56,998 nucleotides of DNA from an uncultured Bacilli bacterium (GCA_944350315.1 CALVON010000029.1:1-56998), one strand, 5' to 3'; counted from the stretch's first letter, positions 45,834 through 55,943 are shown. A program made the numbers and translations. The notes: a model not told the origin generated them from the sequence alone.

Positions 45834-46979
45834 GTGGAAAATAATTTGTTTGTAGATGATAATCATAATAAAACTATTAATACAAAAAATAAAAAGAATA
45901 ATTTTACTTCATTTATTTTAATTATTAGTATTTTATTATCATTTATTTGCGGAATGTTGGGGGCATATTTGATTTCAAAAAATGTCAGTGTAGAACAAGT
46001 TGTTAAGAATATAACAACAAGCGAATTAGTGGAAAATAGTATTTCTAGTTCAGTTGATAAAGTTTACTATTCGACAGTAACTGTTATTGCATATAGTAAT
46101 AATAAGCAAATTTCTAGTGGGACTGGTTTTATATATAAAATAGACGACGGTAAGGCATATATTATGACTAATAATCACGTTATAGATGGTGCAGATAAGG
46201 CAGTAGTTGAATTTAACGATGATAGTGAAAGAATAGAATCTACAATAATTGGTGGAGATATTTATGCCGATATAGCAGTTTTGACTATAGAAGATAAGGG
46301 ATATTCTACAATTGAAATTGGCGAAGTAGAAAGTTTAAAATTAGGAGATACAATATTTACAGTTGGTAGTCCAATGGGCATAAATTATAAAGGTACCGTT
46401 ACTAAAGGTATTTTATCAGGTAAAGAAAGAATGGTAGAAGTTAATTTATCTAGTAGTACTACTGATTATTATATGAAGGTTTTACAGTTGGACGCTGCGG
46501 TTAATCCTGGCAATTCTGGAGGGCCTCTTTGTGATGTTTCTGGTAAAGTAGTAGGAATAATATCTTTGAAAATAGTTCAAGACGAAGTTGAAGGAATGGG
46601 TTTTGCAATTCCTATTGAAGATGCTTTAAATTATGCTTTGTTAATTGAAGAAGGCGGAGAAATTTCTAGACCTTATCTTGGAATTAGCATGATAGATTTA
46701 ACAGAAGAATACTATTTATGGCAAAATAGAATAACAATACCTGATAATGTTTCAGAAGGGGTAGCGGTTTTATCCGTTGAAAATGATACACCGGCTAGTA
46801 AGGCAGGATTACAAAAGGGTGATATCATAATAAAGATAAATGAAAATAGTACAGGTACTCTAGCAGAATTTCGTTATGAATTGTACAAACATGAAGTTGG
46901 TGAAAAAATAAAACTAACATTTTATAGAGAAGGTAAATTGAAAGAAGTTAGTGTTGTTCTTGAAAAAATACCCAATTAA
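45834..46979 (+). CDS. HtrA/DegP-like trypsin-family serine protease
   Basis: A 381-residue envelope quality-control protease. One N-terminal membrane helix (about residues 24-44) anchors it; the protease domain follows, with His115 (TNNHVID), the catalytic Asp in YADIAVL, and Ser228 in NPGNSGGPL. One C-terminal PDZ domain ends it (GVAVLSVENDTPASKAGLQKGDIII). GTG at 45834 gives a better spacing (5) to GAGGTG than the ATG at 45831 (2); the difference is one residue. The gene overlaps the regulatory sequence at the end of the Abi gene. Confidence 0.95.
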   Translation: MENNLFVDDNHNKTINTKNKKNNFTSFILIISILLSFICGMLGAYLISKNVSVEQVVKNITTSELVENSISSSVDKVYYSTVTVIAYSNNKQISSGTGFIYKIDDGKAYIMTNNHVIDGADKAVVEFNDDSERIESTIIGGDIYADIAVLTIEDKGYSTIEIGEVESLKLGDTIFTVGSPMGINYKGTVTKGILSGKERMVEVNLSSSTTDYYMKVLQLDAAVNPGNSGGPLCDVSGKVVGIISLKIVQDEVEGMGFAIPIEDALNYALLIEEGGEISRPYLGISMIDLTEEYYLWQNRITIPDNVSEGVAVLSVENDTPASKAGLQKGDIIIKINENSTGTLAEFRYELYKHEVGEKIKLTFYREGKLKEVSVVLEKIPN

Positions 46980-47017
46980 TAATTAAGTATATTTATTTAA
47001 GTTTTGGTGATAAAGAT

Positions 47018-47539
47018 ATGAGTGAAAATTTTTTCGGTTATCAGTTACTAGATGATTTAACTAGTAAAAACGAGGAGTTTGCTAAAAAGATAAATAAGGG
47101 ATTAGAGAATGGGTTATTAAGAAAATTTGATGAAAGAGAATGGAATTTAATAAAGGAACAAAATTTTATTTCATTTATTCCTAATGTTAATAGCTTTTAT
47201 GATATTTTCAAACTAGGATATAATATTGGTGACTGTGTTGGAGTATCTAGGCAACTTAGTTATTCATATGATGGTGTTGATATTGTTTCTGGTAGATTAC
47301 CAATTTTAATAGGGACAAGAAATGCAGAAATAGAAGGTGGTCATTGTTGGCTTGAGAATGAAAATTATATTATTGATACTTCATTACTTTTAATAATAGA
47401 CAAATCTTATGGTAAAGAAGTTGGTTATATTGAGGAACAAAGAATTAGTAGTCATCAATTAGGACGTAGTTCTTTATATGGTAGTAGAAAAGAGTTTGTG
47501 AGGGATTCATCTATCAAATCAGGGAAAAATAGAGTATAA
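47018..47539 (+). CDS. Transglutaminase-like protein, 173 residues
   Basis: I do not recognise a named family. The second half has a Cys-His-Asp layout typical of the transglutaminase/papain fold: Cys73 in NIGDCVGVSRQ, His109 in EGGHCW and Asp120 in YIIDTS. No signal peptide or membrane helix is seen, so it is probably cytoplasmic. The first ~60 residues are helical and charged. The last 20 residues are Ser/Arg/Lys-rich. It follows htrA by 38 bases, has GGTGAT near the start, and faces clpP across a shared terminator. Catalytic activity is inferred from three residues only. Confidence 0.72.
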   Translation: MSENFFGYQLLDDLTSKNEEFAKKINKGLENGLLRKFDEREWNLIKEQNFISFIPNVNSFYDIFKLGYNIGDCVGVSRQLSYSYDGVDIVSGRLPILIGTRNAEIEGGHCWLENENYIIDTSLLLIIDKSYGKEVGYIEEQRISSHQLGRSSLYGSRKEFVRDSSIKSGKNRV

Positions 47540-47545
47540 TTAATT

Positions 47546-47573
47546 AAAACACTTAGGAAAACTAAGTGTTTTA
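47546..47573. terminator. Bidirectional terminator between the transglutaminase-like gene and clpP
   Basis: AAAACACTTAG at 47546-47556, GAAAA loop, CTAAGTGTTTT at 47562-47572. A perfect 11-base stem. The stop codon of clpP (minus strand, 47571-47573) is partly inside it. Confidence 0.9.
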
Positions 47574-48137
47574 TAATATTTTATCAATTATTCCATAATT
47601 TAATGCTTCTTCTGATGTCATATAGTAATCTCTATCGGTATCTTTTTCAATTTGTTTAACACTTTTTTTAGTATTTTTGGATAAGATATTATTTATTTTT
47701 GCACGAAGGCTAATTATTCTTTTGGCTGCTATATCAATTTCTGTTGCTTGTCCTTTTACTCCCCCCAGAGGTTGATGTATCATTATTTCACTATTTGGTA
47801 GGCAATAGCGTTTTCCTTTTTTTCCACACGATAGCAAAAATGCTGCCATCGATGCACACATACCAACACAAGTTGTTGATACATCACTTTTTATATAATT
47901 CATGGTGTCATAAATTGCCATTCCTGAGGTAATAGAGCCTCCTGGAGAGTTAATATATAGTGAAATATCTTCCTGTGATATACTATCTAAATAAAGTAAC
48001 TGTGCAATTATTACATTGGCTAATTCATCATCTATTTCGCCACTTAATAAAATAATACGATTTTTTAAAAGACGTGAATATATATCATAAGCACGTTCTC
48101 CCATATTGTTTTTTTCTATGACTGTTGGAATTAACAT
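47571..48137 (-). CDS. clpP: ATP-dependent Clp protease proteolytic subunit ClpP
   Basis: A 188-residue serine protease that forms the tetradecameric chamber used with ClpC or ClpX. Catalytic residues are in [12 protein letters not shown] (Ser), MIHQPLGG (His) and the later [11 protein letters not shown] (Asp). [18 protein letters not shown] is the conserved N-terminal region. The ATG at 48137 follows GGGTGATTA; the frame extends three codons into the RBS. It is monocistronic. The partner clpC is 20 kb away on the same strand. Confidence 0.97.
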   Translation of the reverse strand: MLIPTVIEKNNMGERAYDIYSRLLKNRIILLSGEIDDELANVIIAQLLYLDSISQEDISLYINSPGGSITSGMAIYDTMNYIKSDVSTTCVGMCASMAAFLLSCGKKGKRYCLPNSEIMIHQPLGGVKGQATEIDIAAKRIISLRAKINNILSKNTKKSVKQIEKDTDRDYYMTSEEALNYGIIDKIL

Positions 48138-48246
48138 ATTAATCACCCATATATATTTTAATATAAAATGTAATTTTTATTAAAAAAACTAATCGACAAA
48201 AATTTGAGGTAATGTGGTATAATTTATGTAAAGTGTGGGTGAAATT

Positions 48247-48789
48247 ATGGTTATAGATTCTTTAAAAGTAGGTAATTTAAGATGTAATTGTTATTTATTA
48301 AAAATAGAAAATGAAATTTTAATTATTGATCCGGGTGCAGATGCTAATAAGATTATTGAAAAAATTGGTGATGGAAGAGTCGTAGGTATAATAATAACTC
48401 ATCATCACCCAGATCATGATGGTGCAGTTTATGAATTAGTTGAAAGATATAAAACGTTAGTATATGATAAAAATAATTTAATAGAAGGTAAATTTAAGAT
48501 TGGTAAATTTAATTTTGAAGTTATTTTTACTCCAGGTCATAAAGAAGATTCAATTACATTATTTTTTGAAAAAGAAAAGGCAATGTTTTGTGGAGATTTT
48601 ATTTTTAAAGATTGTATTGGAAGGTGTGATTTAGAGGGTAGTAGTGTTACTGATATGATTTTATCAATAAAGAAAATAAAGAAATATGATATGGATATTG
48701 TGATTTATCCTGGGCATGGGGTTACTACTACTTTAAGGCATGAAATAAATAATAATATTTATTTTAGGGATGATATAAGTTATTTTTAA
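48247..48789 (+). CDS. Metallo-beta-lactamase fold hydrolase (GloB-like)
   Basis: A 180-residue MBL-fold protein. The zinc motif is THHHPDHDG (HxHxDH), followed by the ligand His in FTPGHKEDS and the Asp in MFCGDFIF, with the last His in YPGHG. Small MBL proteins of this layout include hydroxyacylglutathione hydrolase-like and YqgX-type enzymes; the substrate is unknown. The ATG at 48247 follows GGGTGAA. A TATAAT lies about 25 bases upstream, so it has its own promoter, divergent from clpP. Confidence 0.9.
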   Translation: MVIDSLKVGNLRCNCYLLKIENEILIIDPGADANKIIEKIGDGRVVGIIITHHHPDHDGAVYELVERYKTLVYDKNNLIEGKFKIGKFNFEVIFTPGHKEDSITLFFEKEKAMFCGDFIFKDCIGRCDLEGSSVTDMILSIKKIKKYDMDIVIYPGHGVTTTLRHEINNNIYFRDDISYF

Positions 48790-48795
48790 TATAGA

Positions 48796-48824
48796 TTGAC
48801 TTTATAGTTTCCTTTTGATATTAT
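48796..48824 (+). promoter_or_regulatory. Promoter of fhs
   Basis: TTGACT at 48796-48801, a 17-base spacer and TATTAT at 48819-48824, 33 bases before the fhs ATG. Confidence 0.68.
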
Positions 48825-48857
48825 TATAATGCATTATTTAACATGAGGAGGGGTAAT

Positions 48858-50516
48858 ATGACTGATATTGAAATTGCTAGAAAAGTCAAGTTAAAAAAAA
48901 TAGGCTTAATAGCAAAAAATCTTGGAATTAAAAAAGATGAGATAAATTTATATGGCGATTATAAATGCAAAGTAGACAATAAAGTTTACGATCGAATTAA
49001 GGAAAATCAAAATGGTAAATTAATTTTGGTAAGTGCGATTAGTCCTACTCCTTTAGGTGAAGGAAAGACAACAATGTCCATAGCAATCGCAGATGGATTG
49101 AGGAAAATTGGTAAAAAATCAATTTTGGCTCTTAGAGAGCCTTCTTTAGGTCCTGTTTTTGGAATAAAAGGCGGTGCTACTGGTGGAGGAATGGCACAAG
49201 TTGCTCCAATGGAGGATATAAATTTGCATTTTACGGGAGATATTCATGCGATTACTGCTGCTAATAATTTATTGTCTAGTATGATTGATAATCATATTTA
49301 TTTTGGTAATCAATTATGTTTTGATAAGGTTGTGTGGAAACGATGCCTTGACTTAAATGATCGTCAACTTAGAGTTGTTAATACTGGGTTAAGTGATGAT
49401 GATAGAATTGTTTCAAGAATTGATGGTTTTGATATTTCAGTGGCTTCTGAGATTATGGCTATTTTATGTTTATCAACAGATATTGTTGATTTAAAAAGAA
49501 GAATTGGTAATATCATTGTTGGATATAAAAAAAATGGTGAGGCTATTTTCGCTAGAGATTTAAAAGCAGAAGGAAGCATGGCAGTTTTATTAAAAGATGC
49601 TATTAAGCCAAATTTAGTACAAACTTTAGAACATACTCCGGCATTTATCCATGGTGGACCTTTTGCTAATATAGCACATGGCTGTAATAGTATTATTGCT
49701 ACACGTATGGCTTTGAAGCTAGGCGATTATGTTATTACTGAAGCTGGCTTTGGTGCTGATTTGGGCTGCGAAAAATTTCTTGATATAAAATGTCGTAAAT
49801 TGGGAGTGATCCCAGATTGCGTAGTTTTAGTGGCAACAGTTAAGGCTTTAAAATATCATGGTGGTGTTGGTAAGGAACATATATTTGAAAAAAATCTTGA
49901 AGCATTAGCTCTAGGCATGGATAATTTACTAAAACATGTAAATAATATTAAAAAGTTTGGTTTAAATGTTATTGTAGCTATCAACAAATATGATAAAGAT
50001 TCTGATGAAGAATTAAGCTATTTAGAAGAATTTTTGTTATCTAATGGTATTTCCACTAGTGTAGTTAGTGGATGGAGTAGTGGCGGTGAAGGTGCAATAG
50101 ATATCGCAAATAAAATTGTTAATTTATCTAATAATAAAAAAACTTTTAATTATATGTATAATTTAGAAGATAATATAAAGGAAAAAATAACAAAAATAGC
50201 AAAAAATATTTATTACGCACAGGGTGTAGTTTTTTCAGATACAGCACTTAAGGAAATTAAACATATTGAAAAGATAGGTTTTGCAAATTTACCTATATGT
50301 TTTGCTAAAACGCAATATTCTTTTTCAGATGATCCAAAATTACTTGACTGTCGTGCTAAATATAATATAAAAGTAAGAAATGTTGAAATAAAGAACGGTG
50401 CTGAATTTATTGTTGTTTTAACTGGAAAAATTATGACAATGCCTGGATTGCCTAAAGAACCATGTGCCGAAAAGATAGATATAGATAGTGAAGGTAATAT
50501 TCTAGGATTATCATAA
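48858..50516 (+). CDS. fhs: Formate-tetrahydrofolate ligase
   Basis: A 552-residue enzyme that makes 10-formyl-THF from formate, ATP and THF. The ATP-binding loop is TPLGEGKTTMSIAIADGL (P-loop), then GPVFGIKGGATGGGMAQVAPMEDINLHFTGDIHA, a family hallmark. The C-terminal half has FTKA-like SFSDDPKLLDCRAKY and MTMPGLPKEPCAEKI. Full length. The ATG at 48858 lies seven bases after GAGGAGG. With thyA and folA elsewhere in the window it fits a one-carbon network that can use formate. Confidence 0.98.
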   Translation: MTDIEIARKVKLKKIGLIAKNLGIKKDEINLYGDYKCKVDNKVYDRIKENQNGKLILVSAISPTPLGEGKTTMSIAIADGLRKIGKKSILALREPSLGPVFGIKGGATGGGMAQVAPMEDINLHFTGDIHAITAANNLLSSMIDNHIYFGNQLCFDKVVWKRCLDLNDRQLRVVNTGLSDDDRIVSRIDGFDISVASEIMAILCLSTDIVDLKRRIGNIIVGYKKNGEAIFARDLKAEGSMAVLLKDAIKPNLVQTLEHTPAFIHGGPFANIAHGCNSIIATRMALKLGDYVITEAGFGADLGCEKFLDIKCRKLGVIPDCVVLVATVKALKYHGGVGKEHIFEKNLEALALGMDNLLKHVNNIKKFGLNVIVAINKYDKDSDEELSYLEEFLLSNGISTSVVSGWSSGGEGAIDIANKIVNLSNNKKTFNYMYNLEDNIKEKITKIAKNIYYAQGVVFSDTALKEIKHIEKIGFANLPICFAKTQYSFSDDPKLLDCRAKYNIKVRNVEIKNGAEFIVVLTGKIMTMPGLPKEPCAEKIDIDSEGNILGLS

Positions 50517-50528
50517 TTGAGGTGTATT

Positions 50529-51056
50529 ATGAAAAAAATATATATAGTTTTATCGCAAAATTATACTTTATTGTCATCAGTTATAAAAACAGTAACTAGA
50601 GAAAAGTATTCTCATGTTTCTTTATCTTTTAATAAAAATTGTACTGATATGTATTCAATGGGGAGAAAATATACGCATTTTCCTTTTATTGGTGAATTTA
50701 AACATGAAAATATATATAAAGGGGTTTTTATTTTAAATGATAATGCAGAAATTTTAATTTATGAATTAGCGGTTACTTCTAAACAGTTTGAGAAGATTAA
50801 ATTATTATTAAATAAATATGGTAAAGAAAGTAGAGGTTATAATTTTTTAGGTTTAGTTTTTGCGTTATTTAATAAAAAAATTAATAGAAAAAAATATTAT
50901 TGTTCTGAGTTTTTATACAAAATATTTTCTGATGATGATGTTAGCCTTTTTATAAAGACTGATAATATAGTAAAGCCAATGGATTTTTTGAAGATAGAAA
51001 ATATCAGAAAAATATATGAAGGGAAGTTGGCAAAATATAGAGAACTTTGTAAATAA
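50529..51056 (+). CDS. Permuted NlpC/P60 (YiiX-like) papain-fold hydrolase
   Basis: A 175-residue protein whose order of catalytic motifs suggests a permuted papain-like fold: His29 in KYSHVSLSF comes first and Cys125 in [12 protein letters not shown] later, as in YiiX/YebB-like members of the NlpC/P60 superclass. No signal peptide is seen. Such proteins act on lipids or peptide-linked substrates; the substrate here is unknown. The ATG at 50529 follows GAGGTG. The gene starts 12 bases after fhs and ends 31 bases before uvrB. Confidence 0.75.
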   Translation: MKKIYIVLSQNYTLLSSVIKTVTREKYSHVSLSFNKNCTDMYSMGRKYTHFPFIGEFKHENIYKGVFILNDNAEILIYELAVTSKQFEKIKLLLNKYGKESRGYNFLGLVFALFNKKINRKKYYCSEFLYKIFSDDDVSLFIKTDNIVKPMDFLKIENIRKIYEGKLAKYRELCK

Positions 51057-51087
51057 TTTTTCTTTTAACTTTGATGGGGGTGATATT

Positions 51088-53040
51088 ATGTTTGAATTGT
51101 GTTCTAAGTATAAACCAAGTGGTGATCAGCCATATGCAATAGAACAATTGGTTGAAGGAATTAACGAGGGTAAAAAACATCAAGTGTTACTTGGAGCAAC
51201 TGGGACAGGAAAAACTTATACGATTGCTAATGTAATAAAACAGGTTAATAAACCTACTTTAGTTTTGGCACATAACAAAACATTGGCTGGGCAATTATAT
51301 TCAGAATTTAAGGAATTGTTTCCTAATAATAGTGTAGAATATTTTGTATCTTATTATGATTATTATCAACCTGAAGCCTATGTTCCGAGTACAGATACGT
51401 ATATTGAAAAAGATGCAAAAATTAATGATGAAATTGATGAACTTAGACATAAAGCTACTTCAAGTTTGTTATCTAAAAGAGATGTTATTGTAATAGCATC
51501 TGTTTCTTGTATATACGGTATTGGAGAAGTTGAAGAATATAAGAAAAAAATGTTGACATTAAATAAAGGGGATATTATTGAGAGAAATAAGGTTTTAGAA
51601 AAATTGGTTGAAATGTTATATGAAAGAAGTCAATTCGATTTAACAAGAGGTTCTTTTAGGGTTAGGGGTGATGTTGTTGAACTAATTCCAGCTTATGAAA
51701 GAAAAAACGGTGTAATGATAGAATTTTTTGGTGATGAAATAGATAGAATTTGTGAATTTGATGTTGTTACTGGAGCAATATTAAAGGAAAAAAAGACAAT
51801 TTCTATTTTTCCAGCTTCACACTTTGTTACTAGTGATGATAAATTAAAGATTGCTGTAGATAGAATTAAGGATGAGCTTGAGGTGCGTAGAAAATATTTT
51901 ATTGAAAATAATAAATTATTAGAAGAGCAAAGATTACGTGAAAGAGTAAATTATGATATGGAAATGTTACTCGAAACGGGTTTTTGTAGAGGAATAGAAA
52001 ATTATTCTAGGCATTTAGCACTTAGAAGTGAAGGAGAGACTCCGACGACATTAATGGATTTCTTTCCCAAAGATTTTTTACTTGTTGTTGATGAATCTCA
52101 TGTGACTTTACCGCAAGTAAAAGGAATGTATAATGGTGATAGGGCAAGAAAAATGAATTTGGTTGATTATGGTTTTAGATTACCAAGTGCTCTTGATAAT
52201 AGACCATTAAAATTTGAAGAATTTGAAAAAAAGATTAATCAAGCAATTTATGTTAGTGCAACACCCGGTGATTATGAATTAAATCTTGTTAATAATTTTT
52301 GTGTTGAACAAATAATTAGGCCAACAGGTTTATTAGATCCTTTAATAGATGTTAGAAGTAGTAAAAATCAAATTGACGATTTAATTAGTGAAATAGAGAC
52401 TCGTAGGGAAAATAATGAAAGGGTTCTTATTACTACTTTAACAATTAAAATGGCAGAAGAGCTTACAAATTATTTAAAGGATGTCAATATAAAAGTTGCA
52501 TATTTGCATAATGAGATAAAAACTTTACAAAGATTAAAAATTATTAGAGATCTAAGATTGGGCGTTTATGATGTAGTTGTTGGGATAAATTTGCTTAGAG
52601 AGGGAATTGATATTCCTGAGGTATCTTTAATTGCAATTATGGATGCTGACAAGCAAGGATTTCTTAGAAGTAGTAGAAGTTTAATACAAACAATTGGTAG
52701 ATGTGCTAGAAATGCAAATGGAAAAGTTATTATGTATGCAGATTTAATTAGCGAATCAATGCAAATTGCTATTGATGAGACCGCAAGAAGGAGAAAGATA
52801 CAGGAAGAATATAATAAAAAATATGGTATAGTACCTAAGACCATTATTAAGGAAATTCGTGATCTTATTTCTAGTGAGGATATTGATTCTAAAAAGAAAA
52901 GTAAACGAGAGTTAAGTTCTCGTGAAAAAGCTAATTTATTAGAAAAGTTAACTAAAGAAATGAAAACAGCTGCTAAAGAACTTGATTTTGAAAGAGCAAT
53001 GGAACTTAGAGATATAATTTTTGAGATGGAAAGTGAATAG
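51088..53040 (+). CDS. uvrB: UvrABC system helicase subunit UvrB
   Basis: A 650-residue nucleotide-excision-repair protein that verifies damage and recruits UvrC. Walker A is [15 protein letters not shown] (residues about 34-48). The beta-hairpin region reads [16 protein letters not shown], and helicase motifs DESHVTLPQ and QTIGRCARN follow. The C-terminal UVR motif (about 610-650) is [14 protein letters not shown]. The ATG at 51088 has GGGGGTGA upstream; the frame opens 24 codons earlier, overlapping the papain-like gene. No uvrA is adjacent. Confidence 0.98.
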   Translation: MFELCSKYKPSGDQPYAIEQLVEGINEGKKHQVLLGATGTGKTYTIANVIKQVNKPTLVLAHNKTLAGQLYSEFKELFPNNSVEYFVSYYDYYQPEAYVPSTDTYIEKDAKINDEIDELRHKATSSLLSKRDVIVIASVSCIYGIGEVEEYKKKMLTLNKGDIIERNKVLEKLVEMLYERSQFDLTRGSFRVRGDVVELIPAYERKNGVMIEFFGDEIDRICEFDVVTGAILKEKKTISIFPASHFVTSDDKLKIAVDRIKDELEVRRKYFIENNKLLEEQRLRERVNYDMEMLLETGFCRGIENYSRHLALRSEGETPTTLMDFFPKDFLLVVDESHVTLPQVKGMYNGDRARKMNLVDYGFRLPSALDNRPLKFEEFEKKINQAIYVSATPGDYELNLVNNFCVEQIIRPTGLLDPLIDVRSSKNQIDDLISEIETRRENNERVLITTLTIKMAEELTNYLKDVNIKVAYLHNEIKTLQRLKIIRDLRLGVYDVVVGINLLREGIDIPEVSLIAIMDADKQGFLRSSRSLIQTIGRCARNANGKVIMYADLISESMQIAIDETARRRKIQEEYNKKYGIVPKTIIKEIRDLISSEDIDSKKKSKRELSSREKANLLEKLTKEMKTAAKELDFERAMELRDIIFEMESE

Positions 53041-53075
53041 TTATGTAAATTTTAATATAGTAATATTATTATATT

Positions 53076-53120
53076 AAAAAAGAATAATGAATTTTATTAA
53101 TCGTCATTATTCTTTTTTTA
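53076..53120 (+). terminator. Terminator after uvrB
   Basis: AGAATAATGA at 53081-53090 pairs with TCATTATTCT at 53103-53112, with flanking A and T runs. It could also serve the minus-strand gene coming from 53203. Confidence 0.87.
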
Positions 53121-53202
53121 TGAATTTTAGTATTTTTATAAAATTTATATTATTTTTAAATTTATGTTATATTATAGACATAATTTATGAAATATTTAAA
53201 AA

Positions 53203-53670
53203 TTATAATTTTATATCATTATATAATTGCACTATAGCTCCATCAATAGGTAAATTAGTGATACTATCAGTAATAATACCATAAACAATATTATTATTTG
53301 TATTAATAGGTTTAGCTATTAAATCAATATTAACAGCTCCATTATTTGTTATTATAAGTGGAACATCTTCACTTAACATATACCCATCTTTTACTGTTGC
53401 AATAATATATGTACCAATAGGTAAATTTCCAATTGTATATTTACCTTTACTATCTGTTAGTGTGTGTTGATATGGTATTCCATCGGATGTAAAAACTTTT
53501 ACTGTAGCACCAGTTAGTGGTGGGTCTGATAGAGTGCCGTCATAAACTGTACCATAAACGCTACCATTATTGTAAATTTCGTTTTTTTCAAGATTTAGAT
53601 TTATGTTTTCTTCATTATTATTTAATATAAATTTTTTTGAAACGTTAAGTTTCAAATTATAATCATTCAT
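53203..53670 (-). CDS. Carboxypeptidase-regulatory-like / Cna-B domain protein, probably truncated
   Basis: A 155-residue protein with no signal peptide. After a 35-residue lead (LKLNVSKKFILNNNEENINL) comes one complete beta-sandwich repeat (about residues 38-118: VYGTVYDGTLSDPPLTGATVKVFTSDG in pieces, then TLTDSKGKYTIGNLPIGTY). A second repeat begins VYGIITDSITNLPIDGAIVQLY and then stops after about 27 residues. Such domains form multi-repeat stalks, so the early stop suggests a truncated gene or a decayed longer one. GAGGTG precedes the ATG. It is alone between ftsW and uvrB; the function is not known. Confidence 0.75.
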   Translation of the reverse strand: MNDYNLKLNVSKKFILNNNEENINLNLEKNEIYNNGSVYGTVYDGTLSDPPLTGATVKVFTSDGIPYQHTLTDSKGKYTIGNLPIGTYIIATVKDGYMLSEDVPLIITNNGAVNIDLIAKPINTNNNIVYGIITDSITNLPIDGAIVQLYNDIKL

Positions 53671-53815
53671 TTTTCACCTCTTCAATATAATATATAAAAT
53701 TTTATATAATATAATATTATTTGCTTATTTTTTATATTAAATAATTAATTAATCTATATATTAATTGTTATTTATATAGGTGATTATAAATTTTGCTTTT
53801 TGTAATTCTCAATAC

Positions 53816-54892
53816 TTATTTTTGTTTAGATATGTTTAAAATTATACCAATACTTGTCATTGATACTAGTAAACTGGATCCACCATATGATAAAAATGGC
53901 AGTGTGACGCCTGTAACTGGAATCAATCCAATTACGACCATGAGATTTAATATTGTTTGAAAGGCGATACTAAATGATATTCCAAAAGACAAAAATTTAG
54001 CAAAGTTATCTTCTTTTATGAGTGAAATAGATATTCCTTGTTTGATAATGTTTATAAATAGTAATGAAACAATTAATACGCCAGCAAAACCTAGTTCTTC
54101 ACTTATTATTGAAAATATAAAGTCTGTTTGTGGTTCTGGTAGATAAAAATGTTTTTGAATAGAATTACCAAGCCCCATACCAAGTATTCCTCCAGGGCCA
54201 ATTGCATATAATGACTGTATTATTTGAAAACCACTTCCTAAGGGATCGGACCAGGGATTTAAAAATGAAGTTATTCTTTCTAATCTATATGGAGCAATAA
54301 TTATTAAAATAATAATGCCTAATAAACCAATAATACCAATTTTTATAAAAAAATTTATGTTAACACCAGAAGCAAATAGTAGACAGATGCAAGTCATTAC
54401 CAATATTACTCCAGTGCCAAAATCAGGTTGGAGCATAATTAGTCCAAATATCAAAATAATAACTATAAGGATAGGTAACACAGAGCTTTTGACATCTTTA
54501 ATTTTATTATTACTTAAATATTTTGATGTAAATATTATTATTCCTAATTTGGCAAATTCGCTTGGCTGGATACCAAATGAGCCAATTCCAAACCAACTTC
54601 TCGATCCATTTCTAATTGTTCCTATCCCTGGAATTAATACTAATACTAGTAAGATTATGCAGATAAATAATATTTGATTACTGTATTTATAGTATATATG
54701 ATAGTTTATTTTTGCTACTAGATACATTATTAGATATCCAATTAATAAAAACATGGCTTGTGATTTAAGATATTTGTACGGGTCATTATATTTATATTCT
54801 GCCCATACAGTTGAAGAAGAATATATCATTAATAGACCAAATAAAGATAAAATAATTACAGAAATTATTAAGCTTTTACTTATTTTTTTCAT
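53816..54892 (-). CDS. ftsW: FtsW/RodA/SpoVE family peptidoglycan polymerase
   Basis: A 358-residue SEDS glycosyltransferase with about nine to ten membrane helices that polymerises lipid II. Signature pieces are GSRSWFGIGSFGIQPSEFAKLGII, MLQPDFGTGVIL, GIGPGGILG-like AIGPGGILGMGLGNSIQKHFYLPEPQTDFIFSIISEELGF in pieces, and GVTLPFLSYGGSSLL. It follows mraY but has its own upstream terminator at 54930-54955. Bacillus has murD between these two genes; here it is absent. It could be the division (FtsW) or sporulation (SpoVE) paralogue; the sequence alone does not decide. Confidence 0.93.
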   Translation of the reverse strand: MKKISKSLIISVIILSLFGLLMIYSSSTVWAEYKYNDPYKYLKSQAMFLLIGYLIMYLVAKINYHIYYKYSNQILFICIILLVLVLIPGIGTIRNGSRSWFGIGSFGIQPSEFAKLGIIIFTSKYLSNNKIKDVKSSVLPILIVIILIFGLIMLQPDFGTGVILVMTCICLLFASGVNINFFIKIGIIGLLGIIILIIIAPYRLERITSFLNPWSDPLGSGFQIIQSLYAIGPGGILGMGLGNSIQKHFYLPEPQTDFIFSIISEELGFAGVLIVSLLFINIIKQGISISLIKEDNFAKFLSFGISFSIAFQTILNLMVVIGLIPVTGVTLPFLSYGGSSLLVSMTSIGIILNISKQK

Positions 54893-54929
54893 ATTATCAT
54901 CCTTATTAAAATATATGCTTTTTTACATA

Positions 54930-54955
54930 AAAAAACACATCATTGATGTGTTATA
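54930..54955 (-). terminator. Terminator after mraY
   Basis: On the minus strand AACACATCA/TGATGTGTT followed by TTTTT. The stem begins at the mraY stop codon. It probably limits read-through into ftsW. Confidence 0.8.
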
Positions 54956-55943
54956 GCCATACGCCATATATTAACGCAAGTAAGCATAATATGAATCCGG
55001 CAATCCAAAACAATTTAACAATATCTGATTCTTTCCATCCTAATCTTTCAAAGTGATGGTGAATAGGTGTCATTAAAAAAACTTTCTTTTTTAAAAGGAC
55101 AACAGATGTTATTTGAATGATGACAGATAAGGTTTCTATTACAAATACTCCACCAATAACTGCTAATGATAATTCGTGATTAGTTAAAATTGCAACGGTA
55201 GCTAAGGTAGCGCCTAATGTTAAGCTTCCAGTATCGCCCATAAAAACTTTTGCAGGCGTTGTATTATATACTAAAAATCCCATTATTGATCCTACTAGAA
55301 TAAAGCAAAATATACCAATATCTTGATATCCTTCAATCCAGTAACTTCCCCATGAAATTAATCCAAATGATAAAAATGATATTGCAGATAATCCTCCTGC
55401 TAATCCATCTAAACCATCTGTTAAATTGACAGCATTTGAAGCTCCTACTAATAAGAAGAGAATAAAGACACCATAAAACCAATCTAAATTCCATTTAATA
55501 TTAAGTAATGTAATTTCTAATACTGAACTTGCATTGGTGTATTTTCGATATAAAATGTAGAATATTAAGGCTACAATGAATTGTAAAATTAACTTTTGAA
55601 TTTCTGTTAAACCTTTATTATGATTTTGTTTAATGCTTAAATAGTCATCAAGAAAACCAATCAAACTATATGAAATAAATACGAATAGTACAATTAAAAG
55701 ATTAACAGAGAATTCAATTTTATTAGTAACTATCAAAATAATAGTAGTAATGATTGTTGGAAGTATGAAAATCAATCCACCCATTGTTGGAGTTCCAGAT
55801 TTTCTCAAATGATTTTCAACATATATATTAATTTTTTGTCCTGCTTTAATTTTTTTTAACAATGGGATCAATATTAGTCCAAAGGCGGTTGATAGTAAAA
55901 ATCCAATCATTAAAGCAAGCAATGATTTTGTTAATGTTAGCAT
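54951..55943 (-). CDS. mraY: Phospho-N-acetylmuramoyl-pentapeptide transferase MraY
   Basis: A 330-residue integral membrane enzyme that makes lipid I from UDP-MurNAc-pentapeptide and undecaprenyl phosphate. Signature motifs are GTPTMGG, LIGFLDDYLSI (the catalytic DD), NAVNLTDGLDGLAGG, FMGDTGSLTLGA and the HHHFERLGW loop near the end. About ten membrane helices. GGAAGTGA precedes the ATG at 55943. It lies downstream of the PBP gene and upstream of ftsW; murE and murD, its usual neighbours, are missing. Confidence 0.97.
   Translation of the reverse strand: MLTLTKSLLALMIGFLLSTAFGLILIPLLKKIKAGQKINIYVENHLRKSGTPTMGGLIFILPTIITTIILIVTNKIEFSVNLLIVLFVFISYSLIGFLDDYLSIKQNHNKGLTEIQKLILQFIVALIFYILYRKYTNASSVLEITLLNIKWNLDWFYGVFILFLLVGASNAVNLTDGLDGLAGGLSAISFLSFGLISWGSYWIEGYQDIGIFCFILVGSIMGFLVYNTTPAKVFMGDTGSLTLGATLATVAILTNHELSLAVIGGVFVIETLSVIIQITSVVLLKKKVFLMTPIHHHFERLGWKESDIVKLFWIAGFILCLLALIYGVWL

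Noticed and set aside
54315-54677. 120-codon plus-strand frame opposite ftsW
   Set aside because: It is a shadow of an integral-membrane gene with clear SEDS motifs on the other strand.
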